Below are positions 1-7,834 of a stretch of 64,000 nt of DNA, one piece after another (positions within the stretch are counted from its first letter, which is position 1; each line of letters begins with the position of its first letter). Source of the DNA: Planctomycetota bacterium (GTDB lineage: Bacteria > Planctomycetota > Phycisphaerae > Phycisphaerales > UBA1924); NCBI GenBank assembly GCA_014584315.1, contig JACTNA010000018.1:124001-188000 (forward strand), written 5' to 3'. The position numbers and the translations under genes were made by a program. Under the pieces are notes generated by a model, which saw only the letters and a program-made list of their open reading frames with translations, was not told where the DNA came from and did no database searches.

Positions 1-396
1 CTCGGGGCTGGCCCCCAGCTCCGCCAGCCCGTACGGCTGACCGAACCCCATCGCCTCCCGCCAGTCGGTCGCTCGCGTCACCCTGTGGACCGCGTCGATC
101 ACCGCCCGCTGCGGCTCGGCATTCGCCCAGTCGACGGCCGCCGTCCATGCCGCCCCGCCGGCCGGCGCGAGCCGCGCCTTGGCGGGCGTGTCCACACCAA
201 GCGGAGGCTTCTCCAACTTCGCCATCGCGGGCAGGACGATGAGGTCGCTCCGCCGCTCCGGCCTGATCTCCGCCAGGGGGGCGTTCACGCGGTCGATGAA
301 CTCGTCCGCCGAGGCCCGCTGGGACGGGAGCAGGCAGACCGTGAGAGCCGCCGCCGCCGCGATGATCGAAGAGATTCGCCGTCGAACTGCCGTCAT
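1..396 (-). CDS. Exported protein of unknown function (N-terminal part, runs off the left edge)
   Basis: The minus frame opens with ATG at 396 and stays open for all 132 codons to base 1, so the C-terminal part is missing. The first 31 residues look like a Sec signal peptide: MTAVRRR, a hydrophobic stretch IIAAAAALTVCLLP, then SQRASA before DEF. The mature part (from DEFIDRVNAPLAEIRPERR) matches no family I recognise and has no visible catalytic motif. It lies downstream of the sigma factor gene on the same strand, but a strong hairpin separates them, so it probably has its own promoter. That it is a real gene rests on the signal peptide and an uninterrupted frame; the function is unknown. 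Confidence 0.6.
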   Translation of the reverse strand, partial: MTAVRRRISSIIAAAAALTVCLLPSQRASADEFIDRVNAPLAEIRPERRSDLIVLPAMAKLEKPPLGVDTPAKARLAPAGGAAWTAAVDWANAEPQRAVIDAVHRVTRATDWREAMGFGQPYGLAELGASPE

Positions 397-487
397 GCCG
401 GTGCCTCCCGCCGGGTTGCTGGCCCGACCGTGCTTCAGGGCCGGGCATGGTAGCAACCCGACCGCGAACGCCGGGCGACCGGACCGC

Positions 488-519
488 AACGAAAGCCGGC
501 CGTCGCGGGGACGGCCGGC
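488..519 (-). terminator. Hairpin terminator after the sigma factor gene
   Basis: GCCGGCCGTC (495-504) and GACGGCCGGC (510-519) form a perfect 10-bp stem with a 5-nt loop. On the minus strand the stem is followed by the T-rich run TTTCGTT, and it starts 30 nt after the sigma factor stop codon. Confidence 0.65.
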
Positions 520-549
520 CGTTGGGATTCGTCGTGTGCCGCCGGGGTA

Positions 550-1503
550 CTACCCCGCCTTCGACCTGCGGGAGGTCGGACGGCGCATTGGCTCGGCGTT
601 CTCCATCGGATCGACGCCGGGCAGGCGGTTCTCCTTGAAGAACCGGGTCGGGCGGTTGTCGGTGATCTGGGCGTTCAACTTGGTCAGGGCCTCGTCCACG
701 ATCTGGCGGACGCGCTCCCGGCTGATGCCAACCTCGTCGGCGATCTGCTTGAGGGTCAGCGGCTCCTGCCCGTCCAGCCCGAAGCGCAGCCGCAGGATGC
801 GGGCCTCGCGCTCGTCGATGGACTCCAGCAGTTTCCGCAGCGTCGCCGTCTCGTCGGTCTTGAGGATCGGGTCCTCGGGCATCCCGTGGCGCGAGTCGGC
901 GATCAGGTCGCCCAGCCCGACGAGGTCGCCGCTCGCGTCGGTCGGCTCCTGGCTCGGGGCCTGCATCGCGCGGATCGCACGCCGGATGATGCGGACCTTC
1001 TTCGCCGGCAGGTCCATCGCGCGGGCGAGATCGTCGATCGTGGGCGGGTGGCCGAGTTCGGCCTCCAGCCTCCGCGAGGCGACCTTCCACTTGGCGATCA
1101 GTTCCACCATGTAGGCCGGGATGTGGATCGGCTGCGTCGCGTTGATGAGCGCACGCTTGATCGCCTGCTTGATCCACCAACTCGCGTAGGTCGAGAACCG
1201 CGCGCCCTGCGACGGGTCGAACCCCTCCACCGCGCGCATCAGCCCGATGTTGCCCTCTTCGATGAGGTCGTTGAGCGGCAGCCCGCGTCCGACGTAGTTC
1301 TTCGCGATCGCCACCACCAGGCGCAGATTCGCGCGGATCATCCGCTCGCGCGAGGCCGGGCAGTTGTCGTTGATGATCGCCCAACCGAGTTCGCGCTCCT
1401 CCTCGGCGGTCAGAAGGGGCGTGCGGTTGATCTCTCTCAGGTACAGTTGGAGGTCGGACTGAAGCCCGCCCTCTTCCGATGCACGGCTCCGGATTGCACT
1501 CAC
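550..1503 (-). CDS. RNA polymerase sigma factor, RpoD/SigA (sigma-70) family
   Basis: Directs core RNA polymerase to promoters. The family domains are in order. Region 1.2 begins near residue 17 ([16 protein letters not shown]). Region 2, about residues 52-118, has the core-binding and -10 melting motifs ([36 protein letters not shown]). Region 3 follows, and region 4.2 carries the -35 helix-turn-helix ([19 protein letters not shown]). The protein is about 317 residues and lacks the long acidic region 1.1 of E. coli RpoD, so it could be the primary factor or a close group 2 paralog. An upstream GTG at 1539 is possible, but the GTG at 1503 is preceded by GGTGGGAAG-AGAA and fits region 1.2 better. 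A TATAGT hexamer lies upstream at 1547-1542. Confidence 0.95.
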   Translation of the reverse strand: MSAIRSRASEEGGLQSDLQLYLREINRTPLLTAEEERELGWAIINDNCPASRERMIRANLRLVVAIAKNYVGRGLPLNDLIEEGNIGLMRAVEGFDPSQGARFSTYASWWIKQAIKRALINATQPIHIPAYMVELIAKWKVASRRLEAELGHPPTIDDLARAMDLPAKKVRIIRRAIRAMQAPSQEPTDASGDLVGLGDLIADSRHGMPEDPILKTDETATLRKLLESIDEREARILRLRFGLDGQEPLTLKQIADEVGISRERVRQIVDEALTKLNAQITDNRPTRFFKENRLPGVDPMENAEPMRRPTSRRSKAG

Positions 1504-1739
1504 TTCTCTTCCCACCTTTCGCGACGCGGAACGTGGCACTCACTATATCCACGATTCGTGCCGCACTGCCACATCAACGTTCGCTCCGGAGGCCGTCAGG
1601 GTTGCATCGGAAGGCCCGCGCCCGGACTTGACGCCGCCCCGCCCGGCCCCCCTCCGGCGGCGTGTGGCCCGATACGACTGCGACGCCTACAGGGAATGCG
1701 CGGTTTCCGCCCGATGTGGCCAGGCGAGTCCGAATTTTT

Positions 1740-1768
1740 CTGGCACACCCCGAAACCCGTTCTATAGT
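1740..1768 (+). promoter_or_regulatory. Sigma-70-type promoter for the UVR-motif gene
   Basis: CTGGCA (1740-1745), a 17-nt spacer and TATAGT (1763-1768). The predicted start gives a leader of about 30 nt before ATG 1806. Confidence 0.5.
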
Positions 1769-1805
1769 CACCCAATTCGGGACGCCGATCGGCCCCCTAC
1801 CGGCC

Positions 1806-2600
1806 ATGAGCGAAGATCTTTCCGATTTTTTGAGTTCCTGGCCCTATGAGCCCGGGAAACTGAACGTCCGGATCGTCCGGGCAAGCGACGGGCGGACGGT
1901 CCTCCAGGTCCGGCTCGACCTCGGCATTCTCCAGATGGAACTCGACGGGCGACCCGACGGGCTGCGCCCCGAGGGCTACGAGAGCCTCCTCGACCTCTAC
2001 GAAGACCGACGCGACGAGGCGGAGGCGGGCCTACCCGACCCGGAGGGGGCCGAGCACGAGCCGCCCGACGCCACGCCACCGGACGGCGAGTTCGCCCTCT
2101 CGCCCGACGACTGCCGGGCCTTGCGCGACGAGGCCATGCAGTACTCGCACCGGTACGTCGCCCTGCTCGCGGCCGAGGACTACGAGCGCGTCGTCCGCGA
2201 CACGACCCGCAACCTGCGCCTGTTCGACTTCTGCGCCAAGCACGCCGAGACCGAGGCCGACCGGACGATGCTCGAGCAGTTCCGCCCGTACGTGACGATG
2301 GTGCGGGCGCGTGCGCTGGCGAGCCAGGCGTTGAAGGACAACGAGCCGAAGGCCGCCATCCTGGCGATCGACGAAGGCCTCAACGCGCTGCGCCAGCACT
2401 TCGCCAACGCGGGGCACACCGAAGCCTACAACGCGTCCAACGAGGTACGGATGCTCCAGAGCATGCGGGACGCCCTCGTGCCCAAGTTGCCCGTCAGCCA
2501 GAAGAGCGAACTGCGCCGCCGGCTCGACCGGGCCTTGGCGCAGGAGAACTACGAACTCGCCGCCATCCTGCGCGACGAACTCAAGCAACTGCCCGAGTGA
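1806..2600 (+). CDS. UvrB/UvrC (UVR) motif-containing protein
   Basis: A 264-residue cytoplasmic protein. The last 30 residues form a UVR motif (LRRRLDRALAQENYELAAILRDEL), the helical hairpin that mediates UvrB-UvrC contact and also occurs in McsA-like proteins. The N-terminal 60 residues form a conserved-looking segment (RTVLQVRLDLGILQMELDGRPDG) that I have met in planctomycete homologs, followed by an acidic linker and a helical middle region (residues 95-220). No nuclease or ATPase motif is present, so it is not UvrB or UvrC; a protein-protein adaptor is the safest reading. The ATG at 1806 follows a good promoter; longer in-frame starts upstream would overlap it. It converges on the antiporter gene with a 4-nt gap. 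Confidence 0.8.
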   Translation: MSEDLSDFLSSWPYEPGKLNVRIVRASDGRTVLQVRLDLGILQMELDGRPDGLRPEGYESLLDLYEDRRDEAEAGLPDPEGAEHEPPDATPPDGEFALSPDDCRALRDEAMQYSHRYVALLAAEDYERVVRDTTRNLRLFDFCAKHAETEADRTMLEQFRPYVTMVRARALASQALKDNEPKAAILAIDEGLNALRQHFANAGHTEAYNASNEVRMLQSMRDALVPKLPVSQKSELRRRLDRALAQENYELAAILRDELKQLPE

Positions 2601-2604
2601 AGAT

Positions 2605-4389
2605 TCACGACGCCGTCGGCGCGTCCGCCGCCGCGCCGGGCGAACGACGGGCCTTCACCCGCTCGACCACACGCTCCTGCATGGTCTCGGCCGTCGCGAC
2701 CTCCTCGACCACGACCAGGTCCGCGCCCAGCGACTCGGCCACCATCCCCTTGCTCATGTACGACGACCGCACCGCGATGAAGGCGTTCGGCGCCATGGAC
2801 CGCGCGAGCCGGCACGCGCGAAGCGTCGCGTCGTCGTCGGGGATCGTCAGGACGATCGCGTCGGCCGTCGAGATGCCCGCCGAACGGAGCACCTCCGGGT
2901 TCGTCACGTCGCCGTAGATGATCGACCGCCCCATCCGGGCCTGCTTGCGCACCGTCGCGACGTTCAACTCGACGACCACACAGGGCACGCCCGCCTGCTC
3001 CAGCAGGTCCACCACCGCCCGCCCGCACACGCCGAACCCCGCGACGATCACGTGCCGACCGGCGCGCGGGTCCCCCGACTCGCCCGGATCGCCCGGCTCA
3101 GGCTCCTGCTCGCGCAGCGCGGCCGGGGCACGCCGACGCAGCCACGGCGCGAGCGGCAGCCTGCTCACCGGGCCGTGCACCCGCTTGCCCGCGTCGTACA
3201 CGAACGGCGTCACGATCAGCGAGAGCACGATAAGCGCGATCAACTTCGACTGCACCGCCGCGTCGATCAGCCCCACGCCCGCCGTCGCCGCGACCACCAC
3301 CAGCCCGAACTCCCCCGCCTGGGCCAGCAGCAGCGCGGCGGCGAGGCTCGCGGCCGGCGTCGCCCCCACCGCCCAGCACGTCAACCCGATGATCCCGCCC
3401 TTCACCGCGAACTGCACCAGCAGCGCGAGCAGAATGATCCACCACCCCGAGAGCAGCACGTCCGGGTCCATCGTCAGCCCGATCGCGCAGAAGAACACCG
3501 CCATGAACAGATCTCGCATCGGGTCGAGTTGCCCCGCGATCTGGTAGCGGAACGGCGTCGTCGCCAGCACGAACCCCGCGAGGAACGCCCCCAGTTCCGG
3601 CGTGAACCCGAGAGCCGCCGTCGCGACCGCGGCCCCGAGCGCGACCGCCGCCGTCAGCACCAGCAGCACCTCGCCCGCCACGCCCGCCGCCGTCTGCATG
3701 AGCCGCGGCAGCACCAACCGACCGAAGGCGACCAGCAGCGTCACGCCCCCGAGCGCGACGACGCCCCGCCACACCATCTCCCACAACCGCTGCCACAGCG
3801 TCGGGCCGTCGCCCGCCAGAGCGGCCTCGCCGCTCGCGCTCCACAGCGCCAGCGCGGGCAGCAGCGCCAGCACCGCCACCGAGAGCAGGTCCTGCACCAG
3901 CGAGACGCCGACCGCCAGCCGCCCCGGCACGCGGTTCAGTTCGCGCCGCGCCTGCAGTACGCGCAGGCTGATCGCGGTCGACGACATCGTCATGGCCATC
4001 GCCACCGCCAGCGCCGCGCTGGGTGTCAGCCCGAAGAGCACGCCGATCGGCCAGCACACCAGGGCCGACGCCGCCGTCGAGATCACACCGACCAGCAGGA
4101 TCGCCCTCACCCCGCCGCGCAGCGCGCCCAGGTCGAGCGAAAGCCCCACGCTGAACATCAGCAGGATGATCGCCAGCCGACCGATCGTCTGCACGCTCTC
4201 GGGGTCGCCCACGAACCCGAGCGCGTGCGGCCCGATGAGCGCGCCGGCGATCAGGTACCCGGGGATGGTCGCCAACCGCAGCCGGTGCAGCACCGTCGTC
4301 ACCAGCGCGGCCGCCGCGAGCAACTTGAGCAGGTCGAGCACCATGCCCGCGGGCGCGGCCTGAGCCAGCGTCAAGGCTTCGGCGTGCAT
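2605..4389 (-). CDS. Kef-type monovalent cation:proton antiporter with RCK N domain
   Basis: Inner-membrane transporter exchanging K+ or Na+ for H+. Residues 15-410 are about 12 hydrophobic segments of the CPA2 fold, including IPGYLIAGALIGPHALG and LGAFLAGFVLATTPFRY. After a charged linker, residues 440-560 are a TrkA-N/RCK domain (HVIVAGFGVCGRAVVDLL, VVVELN, GDVTNPEVLRSAGI) that binds NAD(H) or a nucleotide and gates the channel. There is no TrkA-C domain at the end. At 594 residues it is typical of KefB/YbaL-like proteins. It follows mnmG by 42 nt on the same strand and may be co-transcribed. The substrate cannot be decided from sequence. Confidence 0.92.
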   Translation of the reverse strand: MHAEALTLAQAAPAGMVLDLLKLLAAAALVTTVLHRLRLATIPGYLIAGALIGPHALGFVGDPESVQTIGRLAIILLMFSVGLSLDLGALRGGVRAILLVGVISTAASALVCWPIGVLFGLTPSAALAVAMAMTMSSTAISLRVLQARRELNRVPGRLAVGVSLVQDLLSVAVLALLPALALWSASGEAALAGDGPTLWQRLWEMVWRGVVALGGVTLLVAFGRLVLPRLMQTAAGVAGEVLLVLTAAVALGAAVATAALGFTPELGAFLAGFVLATTPFRYQIAGQLDPMRDLFMAVFFCAIGLTMDPDVLLSGWWIILLALLVQFAVKGGIIGLTCWAVGATPAASLAAALLLAQAGEFGLVVVAATAGVGLIDAAVQSKLIALIVLSLIVTPFVYDAGKRVHGPVSRLPLAPWLRRRAPAALREQEPEPGDPGESGDPRAGRHVIVAGFGVCGRAVVDLLEQAGVPCVVVELNVATVRKQARMGRSIIYGDVTNPEVLRSAGISTADAIVLTIPDDDATLRACRLARSMAPNAFIAVRSSYMSKGMVAESLGADLVVVEEVATAETMQERVVERVKARRSPGAAADAPTAS

Positions 4390-4431
4390 CGTTGATCACC
4401 CCACGCGAGCGAACGCCCGCGCCACGCGCCC

Positions 4432-6450
4432 TCATCCACGCCCACGCGACGCGGACGGGCGATCGTACACGAGCACCGCCAGCAGCGTCAGGTCCGCCGG
4501 CGTCACGCCCTCCAGACGCGACGCCTGCCCGAACGTCCGCGGCCGGAACCGGGCCAGCGACTCCCGGGCCTCCGTCCGAAGCGTCACCAGCGACGCGAAG
4601 TCCACCGTCTCCGGGATCGCACGTCGCTCCATCTCCGCGTGCCGGCGGACCTCCGCCCGCTGCCGCTCGACGTACGCCGCGTACCGCCGCTCGGCGTGCG
4701 CCGTCGCCCACGCGGGCGAGTCCGCCCCCGGCAGCCCCGGCCGACCCGCCACCGCCCGGCGCAGGTCCTCCACCGTGAACGCCTGCCGACGCATGACACG
4801 GTCCAGCGGCTCGCCGTCGATCCGCGTCGCGTCGATCGCCGCGCCGATCGCCGCCAGGTCGCGCCGCCGCCGCTCGAACAGCGACAGGCGATGCCGACCC
4901 AGCGCAGTGGTCCCGAGCAGCCCGAGCCGATCGGCCACCGGCGTCAGGCGGTCGGCGGCGTTGTCCGCCCGCAGCAGCAGCCGATGCTCCGCCCGGCTCG
5001 TGAACATGCGGTACGGCTCGACCGGCGTCTTCGTCACCAGGTCGTCCATCAGCACGCCGATGTACGCCTCATCCCGCCCGAGCGTGAACTCCCCCTCCCC
5101 CCGCGCGAACCGGGCGGCGTTGATCCCCGCGATCAGCCCCTGCGCTGCCGCCTCCTCGTACCCGCTCGTGCCGTTGATCTGCCCCGCGAGGAACAGCCCC
5201 TCGACCCGCCGCGTCATCCCCGTGGGCAGGATCTGGTGCGGGCGGACCATGTCGTACTCGACCGCGTAGCCGTAGCGCACGATCTCGGCCCGCTCGCACC
5301 CCGGCATCGTGCGCACGATCACGTCCTGCACGTCCGTCGGCAGGCTGGTCGAGATGCCGTTGCAGTAGACCGAGTCGTCGCGGAGGCTCTCCGGCTCGAG
5401 GAAGACGCCGTGCGTCTCGCGCTCCGCGAACCGAACGACCTTGTCCTCGATGCTCGGGCAGTACCGCGGCCCGACGGACTCGATCTGCCCGCTGAACATC
5501 GGCGCCCGGTGCAGGTTCGCGCGGATGGCCGCGTGAGCCTCCGGCGAGGTGCGCGTCTGCCGGCACTCCACCTGCGGCAGCGACGGAAACCGCTCCAGCG
5601 CCTCCCACCCCTCTCCGCTGATGCCCGATGCCCGGTGCCCAATGCCTCTCCCCGACATCTCGCTGAACGGCACGGGCGGATCGTCGCCGAGCGCGGGATC
5701 GAGTGCATCCCAGTCGATCGTCCCCCGGCGAAGCCGCGGCGGTGTGCCGGTCTTGAGCCGCCCGAGTTCGAAGCCGAGGTCGCGCAGCGCGGCCGAGATG
5801 CCGACCGCCGCGCCCTCCCCATGCCGCCCGCCGGGCGTCTTCGATTCACCCGTGTGCATGAGGCCGCGCATGAACGTGCCGGTGGTGAGGATGACCGCGG
5901 AGGCGGAAAGAGCAAATGGCAAATGAGCAAATGGCAAATCAGAACCGTGTGACTCCCCACTCCGATTTGCTCTTTGCCCATTTGCCATTTGCTCATTTCG
6001 AACCACAACCCCCCCCACTCTCCCCCCCTCGACCAGCAGCCGCTCCACGCTCCCCTCGACCACCTCGATCTCCGGGCGCGAGCGGATCATCGCCTGTACG
6101 GCCTCGGCGTAGGCGTGCTTGTCGCTCTGGCACCGCGGGCCGTGCACCGCCGGACCCTTGCTCGTGTTCAGCACCTTGAACTGGATGCCCGTCGCGTCCG
6201 CCGCCAGCCCCATCAGCCCGCCCATCGCGTCGATTTCGCGGACCAACTGCCCCTTCGCCAGCCCCCCGATCGCCGGGTTGCACGACATCACGCCGATCTT
6301 CGACGCGTCCAGCGTCACCAGCACGACCGTCGGCGCCGCCCGCCCGCCCGCGTCCCGCCCCGCAGGGAGCAGATTGGCCGCCGCCCACGCGGCCTCAACC
6401 CCCGCGTGCCCCCCGCCGATCACGATGACCTGGTACGAACGCTCAGACAC
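4432..6450 (-). CDS. mnmG: tRNA uridine-5-carboxymethylaminomethyl(34) synthesis enzyme MnmG (GidA)
   Basis: With MnmE it installs the cmnm5 group on wobble U34 of tRNAs, using FAD, NADH, methylene-THF and glycine. The N-terminus has the FAD-binding motif VIVIGGGHAGVEAAWAA. Other family signatures are MSCNPAIGGLAKGQLVREIDA, GPRYCPSIEDKVVRFAER and DDLVTKTPVEPYRMFTSRAEHR, with the C-terminal helical domain intact. The GTG at 6450 is preferred: it gives the family N-terminus and has TACCAT five nt upstream (leaderless type). ATG 6486 would overlap the upstream gene by 8 nt. At 672 residues it is about 45 longer than usual. The extra length is two in-frame word-repeat insertions, about 35 residues before SASAVILTTGTF (bases 5907-6000) and about 15 after PFSEM (5620-5650). 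Confidence 0.96.
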   Translation of the reverse strand: MSERSYQVIVIGGGHAGVEAAWAAANLLPAGRDAGGRAAPTVVLVTLDASKIGVMSCNPAIGGLAKGQLVREIDAMGGLMGLAADATGIQFKVLNTSKGPAVHGPRCQSDKHAYAEAVQAMIRSRPEIEVVEGSVERLLVEGGRVGGVVVRNEQMANGQRANRSGESHGSDLPFAHLPFALSASAVILTTGTFMRGLMHTGESKTPGGRHGEGAAVGISAALRDLGFELGRLKTGTPPRLRRGTIDWDALDPALGDDPPVPFSEMSGRGIGHRASGISGEGWEALERFPSLPQVECRQTRTSPEAHAAIRANLHRAPMFSGQIESVGPRYCPSIEDKVVRFAERETHGVFLEPESLRDDSVYCNGISTSLPTDVQDVIVRTMPGCERAEIVRYGYAVEYDMVRPHQILPTGMTRRVEGLFLAGQINGTSGYEEAAAQGLIAGINAARFARGEGEFTLGRDEAYIGVLMDDLVTKTPVEPYRMFTSRAEHRLLLRADNAADRLTPVADRLGLLGTTALGRHRLSLFERRRRDLAAIGAAIDATRIDGEPLDRVMRRQAFTVEDLRRAVAGRPGLPGADSPAWATAHAERRYAAYVERQRAEVRRHAEMERRAIPETVDFASLVTLRTEARESLARFRPRTFGQASRLEGVTPADLTLLAVLVYDRPSASRGRG
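5620..5650. repeat. Heptamer word repeat inside mnmG
   Basis: On the plus strand the heptamer GCCCGAT is followed by GCCCGGT, GCCCAAT and GCC. It is translated from the minus strand as GRGIGHRASGIS in mnmG, where homologs have a short loop. The words resemble the STRR heptamers known from filamentous cyanobacteria. Confidence 0.6.
5907..6000. repeat. Inverted word-repeat cassette inside mnmG
   Basis: Tandem words (CAAATGG, CAAATGAG, CAAATGG, CAAATC) form a left arm, and the complementary words form a right arm. AAATGAGCAAATGGCAAAT at 5921-5939 is a perfect 19-bp inverted match to 5980-5998. It is clearly AT-richer than its surroundings and stays in frame with mnmG. Confidence 0.8.
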
Positions 6451-6455
6451 GCGGA

Positions 6456-6461
6456 ATGGTA
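6456..6461 (-). promoter_or_regulatory. -10 element for a leaderless mnmG transcript
   Basis: TACCAT on the minus strand ends 5 nt before the GTG start at 6450; no Shine-Dalgarno is visible. Confidence 0.45.
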
Positions 6462-6478
6462 CGCGGCGCTGTCTGGCT

Positions 6479-7048
6479 TCAGGCATCGCCCTCGTCGAGC
6501 GGATCCACCGCGTTCCGTTCAACCTCCCGCAGCCGCTCCCGAAGTTCCGGCGGCAGCGACCGACGCACCGCGTCCGTCACCAGCCCCACCGACACCAGGT
6601 CGGCGACGTGAACCCGATCGATGTCGCGGAACGACGTCAGTTTCATCCGAACCAGCGCGGCCAGGCCGAGCACGGCGAACCCCTCCGGGTCGCGCTCCGC
6701 TTCGCTTACGTCCGGTGCGGGCACGGTATACGACGGCCGCACTCGCTCACCCGCCCACACGAGATGCACGCCCGCACGCTTGCTCGGCTCATCCGGATCG
6801 ACGAACAGCACGAGGCCCCGCAGGTTCGCACGCGTGAACCCAAGCCCCTCGATCGCGCGAGCCACCCGGTCGAGGTCCGCCCGACGCACCAACACGTCAA
6901 CGTCCTTCGTCGCCCGCGTCGCCGAGGGATCGACCCGCCCGACCCACGCCGCGACGGCGTTCCCCCCCACCACCGCGTAGGGAACGCCCGCGGCGTCCAG
7001 CGCAGCCGCCACGCGACGCAACCGGCGTTCGACCCGATCAACCGCCAT
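6479..7048 (-). CDS. Nucleotidyltransferase-fold protein (MNT/AbiEii-like)
   Basis: A 189-residue cytoplasmic protein with the polymerase-beta nucleotidyltransferase signature near the N-terminus: VVGGNAVAAWVG followed by TKDVDVLVRR, where the D-x-D pair would bind metal. A third acidic position is plausible in VLFVDPDEPSKRAGVHL. Families with this minimal fold include MNT antitoxins, AbiEii toxins and aminoglycoside nucleotidyltransferases; the exact family is not decidable by eye. Start chosen at ATG 7048 (MAVDRVERR), nine codons into a longer frame, so as to begin at the first helix. A small winged-helix-like gene lies 87 nt upstream on the same strand, so the pair may be a two-gene module. 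The end abuts the mnmG promoter region. Confidence 0.75.
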   Translation of the reverse strand: MAVDRVERRLRRVAAALDAAGVPYAVVGGNAVAAWVGRVDPSATRATKDVDVLVRRADLDRVARAIEGLGFTRANLRGLVLFVDPDEPSKRAGVHLVWAGERVRPSYTVPAPDVSEAERDPEGFAVLGLAALVRMKLTSFRDIDRVHVADLVSVGLVTDAVRRSLPPELRERLREVERNAVDPLDEGDA

Positions 7049-7135
7049 GATGTGAGAGTGGAACGAGATCATGGTCGTGCGTCAACCGACCTGCCCAGGC
7101 CGCCCAGCGGCACACGATCGATTCTACGACGCCCG

Positions 7136-7405
7136 TCACGCCACCCCCTGCGCCTCGCCGTTGGCCTCGAACCCGAGCCGCGACTGAAGATCGCGGAGGG
7201 TCTGCACGCCGCGTTCCGTCATCTGCGGGTCGCCGCCGTTGTGCGCGGGGCGGACCAGCCCCCCCCGTTCGAGCCTGCGGCGCACGGGCACCCACCCGTC
7301 GCCGAACCCGAGCCACAGGGCGTCCTCGTAGCGTCGGGCGTCGCCCGCCGCGAGCGAGCCGAGCGCGCGGGCCAACCACCGCTGTTGTTCGAGGTCAAGC
7401 CGCAT
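7136..7405 (-). CDS. Small protein, possible winged-helix DNA-binding partner of the nucleotidyltransferase
   Basis: An 89-residue protein starting at ATG 7405 after GGAG-AGCCAGCACG. The predicted secondary structure is helix-rich with a later segment (WVPVRRRLERGGLVRPAHNGGDPQMTERGVQTLRDL) that reads like a recognition helix and wing: 'L-x-R-x-G-L-V' then 'T-E-R-G'. No close family is recognised. It is followed 87 nt later by the nucleotidyltransferase gene. Such pairing recalls two-gene toxin-antitoxin-like modules, but neither member matches a named pair well enough to assign. Function unknown. Confidence 0.55.
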   Translation of the reverse strand: MRLDLEQQRWLARALGSLAAGDARRYEDALWLGFGDGWVPVRRRLERGGLVRPAHNGGDPQMTERGVQTLRDLQSRLGFEANGEAQGVA

Positions 7406-7834
7406 CGTGCTGGCTCTCCGTGTCGGTCCTCCAGCGGGTCCGGCTGCGCTGGCGCGCGGCTCTCGGACCCGCCCGACATTCGGCGCATCCCCTTGCGCTC
7501 CTGATGTCCATACGGCTGAACGGGCTTCCTGCTTCACGAAACCTCCGACTCCGGGCCGTTCCCGGACGCTCAGATGGCGCAGGGCCGTCCCGGAACAGCC
7601 GGCGGCGCCGCCGAAGTCCGGCCGTACAACGGACGGGGCGCGACGCTCGCGCCGACCGGGACATGCCCAGCGGATCGGGTTGTCGGTGGGGTCCGCCGGT
7701 TCCGCGAACGCGGGGCGAAAGAACGATCGGATCAGGCCGGTCGGCCGCTGACTGGACGGATTCCCCTCCGGCCGGAAGACGCTCCGGCCGGCACCATGTA
7801 CGAGCGCAGCCCGGCGGAGGTTCCCGGGCCTCGC
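7406..7834. other. Intergenic stretch without a supported gene
   Basis: About 430 nt between two minus-strand genes. Long open frames exist on both strands but show no family motif or ribosome binding site. The motif CTCCGGCCGG occurs twice near 7765-7795, within potential stem-loops after the sugar transferase stop. Nothing else is evident. Confidence 0.4.

Noticed and set aside
6451-6522. Upstream starts of mnmG at 6522 and 6486
   Set aside because: They would overlap the nucleotidyltransferase gene and add residues absent from the family; GTG 6450 has a -10 at the right distance.
7406-7834. A protein gene or RNA in this gap
   Set aside because: Open frames on both strands lack ribosome binding sites and recognisable features; no tRNA-like fold was seen.
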